Positions 17,413-23,091 of a DNA stretch of 23,091 bases are shown here, in pieces. Position 1 is the stretch's first letter; each line of letters begins with the position of its first letter. The DNA is taken from the NCBI GenBank assembly GCA_003427395.1, contig BFEA01000076.1, positions 1,606,379 through 1,629,469 of the forward strand, in the 5' to 3' direction. The notes beneath the pieces were generated by a model that saw only the letters and a list, made by a program, of their open reading frames with translations, searched no databases and was not told the origin of the DNA. The stretch comes from Chara braunii (lineage: Eukaryota; Streptophyta; Charophyceae; Charales; Characeae). A program made the position numbers and the translations under genes.

Positions 17413-18227
17413 AAGAGTGAAAGAAATGAAGGCACCAGCAAGACCAATGACAAATCCCCCTTCTCTCTCTAACTTCCTCCTCCTCCTTCAATCTTATTCT
17501 TCTTCCCAATACTAATAACAACAATGAGTGGATAAACCAGAATCAATATCCGAAGTTCCCTCTTACCGCCATCACAACAACAGGTCCACCATAGCCATGG
17601 CTTCCCTCTTCTTCCTCCTCTCACATGCCAGGGCTATGGAGGACTACTAAGGGATCTTCCCCCTCCTGTCCAAAGGACAACACAAAGCAGATATGTCGCT
17701 GCTCATCAGGCCGCCATGCCTGACTCTGCCTCAAGCTTCCTTGGTGCGGCACTACCCCAACTGGGGCCTTCCAGATGCAGCGCCTATAAAGGTGATGAAG
17801 ATGGTGTCCACCATAGCCAGGTAGGTACCTAGCCACTCTCCTCCTTCGCCCCCCTTCTTCCTCCTCCTCAGGCTGGGCTGCTCGCCATAGCCAGGCTGAG
17901 CACCCAACTGCTCTCCTCCTCCAGGCAGTGCTCCTGCGCTTGGCTCCAGCAGTATGTCGCCAGAAGATATAGTGGCCTACTTGCCTCTTGGGCGGTGACT
18001 TCCTAGGCAGCGCGGCCTCCCAACAACCGGTACTTCCTCCCTTTCAGAGGGAAACATCATTGCAGGCTCTGATATCCGCCCGTACAGGCCCTAGACCCAG
18101 GCTACTTGGACTGGTACCGGCCTACCTCTAGCCTACCGCTATCGGGCCTCTAAAAATGCCAACTTTTTGTCTTCATCTGCTCAGCCTCAAGTACCCGACA
18201 CTTCTACCACTACTTGAGTGGTACCGG

Positions 18228-18328
18228 CATACCTGCTACTTGCGTGTTTTTCCCACTGCTCTAAGTGTCGTGGGCCTACCCCTGCTACTTGAGTGTTTTT
18301 CCCGCTGCTCTGAGTGTCGTGGGCACAC
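18228..18328 (+). repeat. Two-copy ~49-bp tandem repeat
   Basis: CTGCTACTTGCGTGTTTTTC (about 18233) recurs as CTGCTACTTGAGTGTTTTTC (about 18281). Both are followed by a CTCT(A/G)AGTGTCGTGGGC block. Confidence 0.75.
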
Positions 18329-18540
18329 ACTCAGACCGACAAGCACTCAGACAGGCACGCACACACACAAACTTAGAAATCACAGCAGAATGCGGGAATC
18401 TCAGCAAGACATACATTCCAGCGCAAATACCAGAAATCAGCAGTGTTCTCAGTCTGTGTTTTGGCGGGTCATTACATCTGCCACAAAATGTCGAATCAGA
18501 TCCTGGGCCTCACGGCCCGATGTAACCTCTGCCTGTAACC

Positions 18541-18565
18541 TCTCTCTCTCTCTCTGAAAGAAGAA

Positions 18566-18590
<25 letters not shown>
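18541..18590. repeat. (CT)n followed by (GAA)n
   Basis: A CT run of about 14 bp meets a GAA run of about 33 bp. Confidence 0.9.
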
Positions 18591-18596
<6 letters not shown>

Positions 18597-18888
18597 GGGG
18601 GAGGGAAAGAGATGGAAGGCAAGACGAGGAAGAAGAAGAAGATGTCGTCCTCCTCGCTGTCTCAACTGCAGGTAACTGCCGCCATGTACTGACCGCGTGG
18701 TGTCCCTGTGCAGGTCGCTGGCGCAGAGCCCAGCTATGGCGCCCAGGAACGTACCGCCGCTGCAGGTGTGGCCTCCGCCTCCCTCGCTCTACCTACACCT
18801 CTACCTCTAACGCAGCGCTGTGTCGTGCTGCTCCAGCAACGTGTCGCCCAAGAAGTGAGCTACTTGAACTGTGTCTGCCATGGCGTGT

Positions 18889-18910
18889 CCCAACTATAAG
18901 TAGCGTTGGG
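18889..18910 (-). promoter_or_regulatory. TATA-like motif inside an inverted repeat (unit E)
   Basis: CCCAAC and GTTGGG pair perfectly around the loop TATAAGTAGC. It is placed like 13912-13939, about 220 bp from the splice-like cassette. Confidence 0.35.
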
Positions 18911-19693
18911 CCTTGCGGGTGTGCCTCCGTGCGCCTCTGATCTTCGGCCCAAAATGTGGCCTACTGGGTCTGGGTCCCGACCGGATCTCCAGACCCTCCC
19001 TGCTGATGGAGCAGGGACGTCCGCTACTGGACAAAAATGGACCTGGAACTGCAAGTCCAAAACGACGTCTGAGCAGACAAAAATAGGAGAGCAAATAAAT
19101 AAATAAATGAATGAATGCTGCCTCAAATCGAAACCTGCGGCCCTAATGCCGGTCGTGGGCCTCCACGGCGCGCTGTCGCGCCCCCACTGCTTCAAGGGTC
19201 TGGTTAGATGTCCTTCCCCGAACCGAGCTCAGTGGGTTGGAGGACCGGCAGGCTGTCACGCACGATTTTGATAGGTATAAAAATATAGGTGTATTCAGAG
19301 GCAGTCTTTGTCACACTTAGTCATACAGCCGAGTAGTCAGGGTTATCCCTCCTGCCAGCGGCGACACGGCTTAGAGTGAGGCGTTNCGGTTTATCGCCTG
19401 CACCTGACCCCGTATAAAGGTTAGACTCAAGGTCACCGGAGTCCCTATCATCCAGGAGTCCTTCAAGCTGCCTTGAGTGTAGCCTGTGTATCATAAGGAG
19501 GAAAATAACATACATACATCATAGAGCAACTGACAGAATGAGAAAACCAGAAACCAGACTCTGCAAAAGCATGACCAGAGATACAAGACTGAAGAGTAGT
19601 ACACAGAGTATGCAGGGAGCAGCCATCGGAGGGCTGCAGTCACTAATAAATAATAATGTCGTAATACATCATAGTGACTGAAAAGAGAGAACC

Positions 19694-20131
19694 TCAATCA
19701 ATGATAATAAGTGGTACCCCCTCATGAGTAAGTGCTGCTGTATGGGACTCCATATCTGGCACCTCGTCATTGAGAACCCGTGTGGCTATAGACTCGGGAA
19801 CCACATAGCTGATATCGAGAGGCGCTGCTGGATCAATCTTGCAGATATAGGCCATGCATCTCGCCATCTCCTCGTCTGCGACACTCCTGAGATAAAGCTC
19901 TTCCGCAAGAGTGATGTCGCCTGAAGCTCCAATCAGTATCTCAATCCGTCCTCTCCCACCAGTATAGATGTAAGAAACCTCGAGAAAACGATCTCCGTAA
20001 AGAGGCTCCCGAAAAGCCTGCATAGCAAAGTCCGTCCCAGCCAAATGACTGTAGCCATCACCGAGATATGGGACCGGACCCTCCCCTCTTGGGGGACCAA
20101 TAACTGTCTCGGACCTAGGGTCGTCTGACAT
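19694..20131 (-). CDS. LTR-borne ORF-B, unknown protein, intact copy
   Basis: ATG at 20131 to TGA at 19694, 145 codons, uninterrupted. No family is recognised. It starts MSDDPRSETVIG, has a Gly/Pro-rich segment (PPRGEGPVPYLGDGYSHL), then a mixed strand/helix body (FLEVSYIYTGGRGRIEILIG, EELYLRSVADEEMARCMAY), ending PLIIID. No signal peptide, membrane segment or zinc motif is visible. In a 54-codon stretch compared with the left copy I count 7 synonymous and 3 amino-acid-changing codon differences. The frame stays open upstream of the ATG for about 25 codons, so the start is not proven. Confidence 0.6.
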   Translation of the reverse strand: MSDDPRSETVIGPPRGEGPVPYLGDGYSHLAGTDFAMQAFREPLYGDRFLEVSYIYTGGRGRIEILIGASGDITLAEELYLRSVADEEMARCMAYICKIDPAAPLDISYVVPESIATRVLNDEVPDMESHTAALTHEGVPLIIID

Positions 20132-20252
20132 GTAGGAGTCAATCAGTCGCCCTCGAGCAAATACCGTGCAAGGAGATATGCAATCCTCCTCAAGGTCGCT
20201 CTCCGTCGTCTCCGCTCACTGGTCTCCAGTGCTCCTGCTACTGTCCACAAAT

Positions 20253-20828
20253 TTAGTCCCTGTGAGTGTCCCAGTCGAAGTAGTCGCCAAAATCAACGTC
20301 ACTCACGCAGCAGGGCTCCTGGTCGGACTCGTCCGTCTCAGATCTCTGTACGCACGTAGTGATTGGGACCCCGGATCTGGCTATCTCCCTCCTAATCCGG
20401 TTGTCCTTCCGCCTCCTTCCCTTGTTGCGAGACTCACTGAGGGGCTTGGGGTTACACCCATCAAAGTCGAAGAGTACACCCCCACGTGCCGAAGGTACGC
20501 GAGGAAACACCACATGCAGCCAATTATGCCTCCAATAGCTCTCCCTGCGAGAGATGTAATCAACAATCCTGTCATATGTGGTGCCCTTCACTCCCTTCTC
20601 TGCCCCCTGTACCGAATAGGTAATCACCAACGTATGTTTCGAAGTCGGTGACTCATTGGCCTTGATAGCAAAGCTCTGGTGTTCCACATATCGATAGCAG
20701 AACCTCTCAACCAGTCTACCCCACGTAGGGGCAGTCTCACGATGACGGGCCAGCTTGGATAGAAAGCGCACTCTCACTAATGCGGATACTCCCTCCAAGA
20801 CCTGGTCAGATGGTGGTCAGCAACACAA
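20253..20828 (-). CDS. LTR-borne ORF-A, unknown protein (right copy)
   Basis: The open frame on the minus strand runs from just after the TGA at 20817-20819 to TAA at 20250-20252. It matches left ORF-A along its length with no indel that breaks the frame. No ATG lies near its start in either copy. CAG at about 20802 just before the conserved LEGV block could be a splice acceptor. In 33 codons (20705-20607) against the left copy I count 13 synonymous and 8 amino-acid-changing codon differences, a pattern of selective constraint. Function unknown. ORF-B follows 120 bp downstream in another frame. Confidence 0.55.
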
Positions 20829-20854
20829 TGTAGAGACCCGTCTGAATGGTCTGA

Positions 20855-21085
20855 CTGAACTGCAACTCGATATAGGGCCCGCCTGAATGGGCCCGGCTGA
20901 ACAGCAACTCAATATAAGGCCCGCCTGAATGGGCCCGGCTGAACAGCAACAATCTCAGAAGGAAGGGCCCGCCTGAAGGGGCCTGGCTGGACTGCGACAA
21001 TCTCGGAAAATGGGCCCGCCTGAAGGGGCCTGGCTGAACAGCAACAATCTCTAGTAGGCCCGCCTGAAGGGCCCGACTGAACAGC
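20855..21085 (-). repeat. GGGCCC-type tandem array (right LTR copy)
   Basis: Repeats of GCCCGCCTGAATGGGCCCGG followed by ctgaacagcaactcaatata-type linkers, period about 40-65 bp. It is the inverted counterpart of 440-830. Confidence 0.85.
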
Positions 21086-21429
21086 AACTGATCAGTAGAA
21101 CATCTCAGGCACAGGGACCAGTCATAAATGCTGAAAGTACTAGGGCTGGACTGAGCCAAATCACCTGTGTAGGGACTGAACTGCAAATGCTCCCTGTGCG
21201 AGGGAAAGTATCACGTGCATGAGGTGATGCTGATCAACGAGGAAATAAATCAATGGGAGCGTGATGGCAAATCATCCCAGCTAGCAATCCTATGCTCGGG
21301 CATACATGGGCTCGCACTCAAACGACAATATCCAGCCTGGGCGCACACATATCCAGCGCAAGTGCACATGGGCGTGCACTCAAATAACGATATCCAGCCT
21401 GGGCGCACATGGGAGAACACTCTAACAAC

Positions 21430-22055
21430 AATGCCAAGCTTGGGCGCGCATGGGCGCGCACTCTAACTGCAATGCCAAGCTTGGGCGCACATGGGCGCAC
21501 ACTCTAACTGCAATGCCAAGCTTGGGCGCGCACGGGCGCGAACTCTAACTGCCATGCCAAGCTTGGGCGCGCACGGGCGCTTACTCTAACTGCAATGCCT
21601 AGCTTGGGCGCGCATGGACGCGCACTCTAACAGCAATACCAAACTTAGGCGCGCACGGGCGCACACTCTAATAGTAATGCCAAGCTTGGGCGCGCATGGG
21701 CGCACACTCTAACAACAATACCAAGCTTGGGCGCGCACGGGCGCACACTCTAATAGCAATGCCAAGCTTGGGCGCGCATGGGCGCGCACTCTAACAGCAA
21801 TACCAAGCTTGGGCGCGCACGGGCGCTCACTCTAATAGTAATGCCAAGCTTGGGCGCGTATGGGCGCGCACTCTAACAGCAATACCAAGCTTGGGCGCGC
21901 ACGGGCGCTCACACTAATAGTAATGCCTGGTCTGGGCGCGCACGGGCGCGCACTTTAAAAAATAATATCTGGTGTGGGCGCGCGCGGGCGCACACTTAAA
22001 TAATATCTGGTCTGGGCTCGCGCGGGCGCACACTTTAAAAAATAATATCTGGCCA
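21430..22055 (-). repeat. 41-bp tandem array with 82-bp dimer period
   Basis: Monomers of 41 bp start AAGCTTGGGCGCGCACGGGC. Over about 21600-21930 two versions alternate, one ending taacagcaatacc with gcgcgcatgg, the other ending taatagtaatgcc with gcgcgcacgg, giving an 82-bp higher-order unit. The last three units change to a TGGTCTGGGCGCGC form with A/T-rich tails. Confidence 0.9.
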
Positions 22056-22059
22056 CATG

Positions 22060-22274
22060 CTCAATCTGTTGGTCAAATGATAATCGATTTTTGCTTACTG
22101 TTTGCAATTTTGATGATCAGTCAAAAACAGGATTATTGCATGCAAAACTTGGCCTTCTCTTAGGGCCAGACCACTATTGTCATCATCTGAGAGTTGGTCA
22201 ACAGAGCGTGCGCAGACTCAAAATCAGCTATTTACTAATTACTCAGTTGAAATGGACACCGGTGCTTCTGGTTC
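22060..22274. other. Non-repetitive stretch between two arrays
   Basis: No gene or repeat is recognised, apart from one ctcaaaatcagct segment (about 22218) that resembles the terminal array at 22875. Confidence 0.4.
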
Positions 22275-22870
22275 GAAATCGGCCACGCATAACCCTCAGT
22301 CACGGTGCGCAACAGCGCACAGTTGTGAACAACAGAAATGGCCCTTAGTCATGGTGCGCAACAGCACACAGTTGCGAATAGCAGAAATGGTTCTCAGTCA
22401 CGGTGCGCAACAGCGCACAGTTGCGAATAGCACAAAGCTCAGAAATGGCCTTCAATCAAAGTGCGCACTCGGCGCATAGTTATGTATTGCACGATATTCA
22501 GAAAATGGCTTTCAATCAAGGTGCGCACTCGGCGCACAGTTGCACAATATTCAGAAAATGGCTTTCAATCGAGGTGCGCACTCGGCGCACAGTTATGAAC
22601 GAAATGGCCCTCAAGTATAGGGCGCACGCTGCGCACAGTTACAAACTGCGAAGTGCTCATGTATGGCTCTCATGTATGGTGCGCATGCTGTGCACAACTG
22701 CAAACTGCGGGATGGCCCAATATGGCCCTCAAGTATGGTGCGCACGCTGCGAACAGTTACAAACTGTGGAGTGCTTCAGATATGGCTCTCATGTATGGCC
22801 CGATATGTTCCTCAAGCATAGTGAGCACATTGCGCACAGTCGCAGACTGCGAAATGCACAGCGTGACCAC
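22275..22870. repeat. Array of ~45-60-bp units each holding a GTGCGC hairpin
   Basis: About ten units with an aaatgg(c)cctcaa-type lead, a hairpin GTGCGC-loop-GCGCAC and an agttgcgaata-type tail. The first is GTGCGC-AACA-GCGCAC (22305-22320). Later units have ACTCG in the loop, then ACGCT or ATGCT variants. Pairing is mostly kept, including a G-U variant near 22680. Confidence 0.85.
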
Positions 22871-22874
22871 ACTA

Positions 22875-23091
22875 TCATTCGGCGTGGCTCAAAATCGGTT
22901 TGATGACTGTGCAGGTAATCTCAAAATCGGTCTGGTTCTCAAAGTAATTGTGCTGGCAGTCTCAAAATCGATCTGATACTCAGGGAAACTGCGCTGGTGG
23001 TCTCAAAATTGATCTGGTACTCAGAGAAACTGCGCTGGCAGTCCCAAAATCGGTCTGATATTCAGGGAAACTGCGCTGGCAGTCTCAAAAA
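22875..23091. repeat. 41-bp tandem array at the window edge
   Basis: Units start CTCAAAATCGGTCTGATACT and end gaaactgcgctggcagt. Five copies at about 41 bp run off the end of the window. The period equals that of the LTR array but the sequence is unrelated. Confidence 0.85.

Larger units (their letters stand above)
16847..18330 (-). mobile_element. LTR-like unit D (minus strand, right end uncertain)
   Basis: From about 16847 to 17020 it aligns with 12981-13150 of unit B (cagttgagcgatgta, ccaaggatccgcaa, aatggacaatgcagtg, agcgcagcggaaaact). Outside its left end GGATCAGGGTC on the minus strand may be a decayed initiator-Met primer site. It continues with a GA-rich leader, a GAAGAAGAC microsatellite (about 17358-17412), the cassette with GTAGGT (17821) and a weak TATA hairpin (17959-17976). 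Confidence 0.4.
18470..19173 (-). mobile_element. LTR-like unit E (minus strand, approximate; cut by the long LTR)
   Basis: It has the same order as its neighbours: a TTACAT-type left edge (about 18473), CT tract and (GAA)n (18541-18590), cassette with CTGCAG and GTAACT (18665-18677), and AGCTATGGCGCCC (18731). A TATA-like motif sits in the perfect 6-bp inverted repeat CCCAAC/GTTGGG (18889-18910). Its right side abuts the inverted long LTR at 19174, and an AAAT/AATG microsatellite lies at 19092-19115. Confidence 0.35.
19174..22060 (-). mobile_element. Inverted second copy of the long LTR (3' or solo LTR)
   Basis: On the minus strand it repeats the 1-2467 LTR in the same order: 41-bp array (about 22055-21350), a non-repeat stretch, the GGGCCC array (21085-20855), ORF-A, ORF-B, a TATA-like stretch and the end ...GCGACA at 19174. 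Beyond the end there is no primer-binding site, so this is not a 5' LTR. It must belong to an element lying to the right or be a solo LTR. Its outer edge is not certain; 22060 is where the recognisable array stops. One N lies at 19386. Confidence 0.8.

Noticed and set aside
17021-17524. 167-codon minus-strand frame with a long Ser run
   Set aside because: The Ser run translates the GAAGAAGAC microsatellite, and the remainder has no recognisable feature.
19092-19173. SINE with tRNA-like B box next to an AAAT tail
   Set aside because: The minus strand reads GGTTTCGATTTGAGG beside an AAAT/AATG run, but the B box is imperfect and no A box is found at the right distance.
22305-22870. CRISPR-like array
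   Set aside because: Units are adjacent and related along their full length with no unique spacers, and the setting is eukaryotic.
1-23091. A single composite transposon with ~2.5-kb terminal inverted repeats
   Set aside because: The left copy ends in a proper LTR edge plus primer site and is followed by gag-pol in the LTR sense, so a retrotransposon LTR explains it better. No transposase is present.

Overview
This window looks like a repeat-dense piece of a streptophyte nuclear genome. The best guess is a charophyte such as Chara: the reverse transcriptase/RNase H wording of the retroelement matches, from memory, a Ty3-type family common there, but I could not search. Plant-type tRNA primer sites (tRNA-Asp, initiator tRNA-Met), long CT/GA microsatellites and assembly Ns (10251-10255, 15389, 19386) fit this. 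I see no complete ordinary host gene.

Layout. (1) 1-2467 is the 3'-terminal part of a very long LTR (+ strand), built of short GC-rich tandem repeats followed by two open reading frames (ORF-A, ORF-B) lying in U3. (2) 2472-2489 is a tRNA-Asp primer-binding site, then a leader. (3) 2726-4404 holds a close-packed run of small ORFs, at least three of which are diverged copies of one ~130-residue module of unknown function. (4) 4430-6673 is gag-protease, and 6664-9910 is pol (RT, RNase H, integrase) in the -1 frame. Between them is what looks like a -1 ribosomal frameshift signal (slippery heptamer, 8-nt spacer, 10-bp stem). Gag-pol carries several stops and small frameshifts, so this copy is dead. 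(5) 9978-10497 is a tandem array with a 90-bp dimeric period. No matching 3' LTR follows it.

(6) About 11866-19173 is a series of diverged LTR-like units, all on the minus strand. Two of them (11883-12889 and 12981-14288) have TG...CA ends and adjacent initiator-Met primer sites. Every unit shares a GA/CT-rich leader, a splice-donor-like cassette, and a TATA-like motif in the loop of a small inverted repeat. Very long (CT)n tracts lie at 15143-15474. (7) 19174 to about 22060 is a second, inverted copy of the long LTR, again with ORF-A and ORF-B. It is not followed by a primer site, so it is a 3' or solo LTR of another insertion. (8) 22275-23091 holds two more tandem arrays, one made of conserved GTGCGC/GCGCAC hairpins.

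The parts most likely to be new are the LTR-borne ORFs, whose differences between the two copies are mostly synonymous; the tandem module ORFs ahead of gag; the frameshift signal; and the hairpin-enclosed TATA motifs in the minus-strand LTR-like series.
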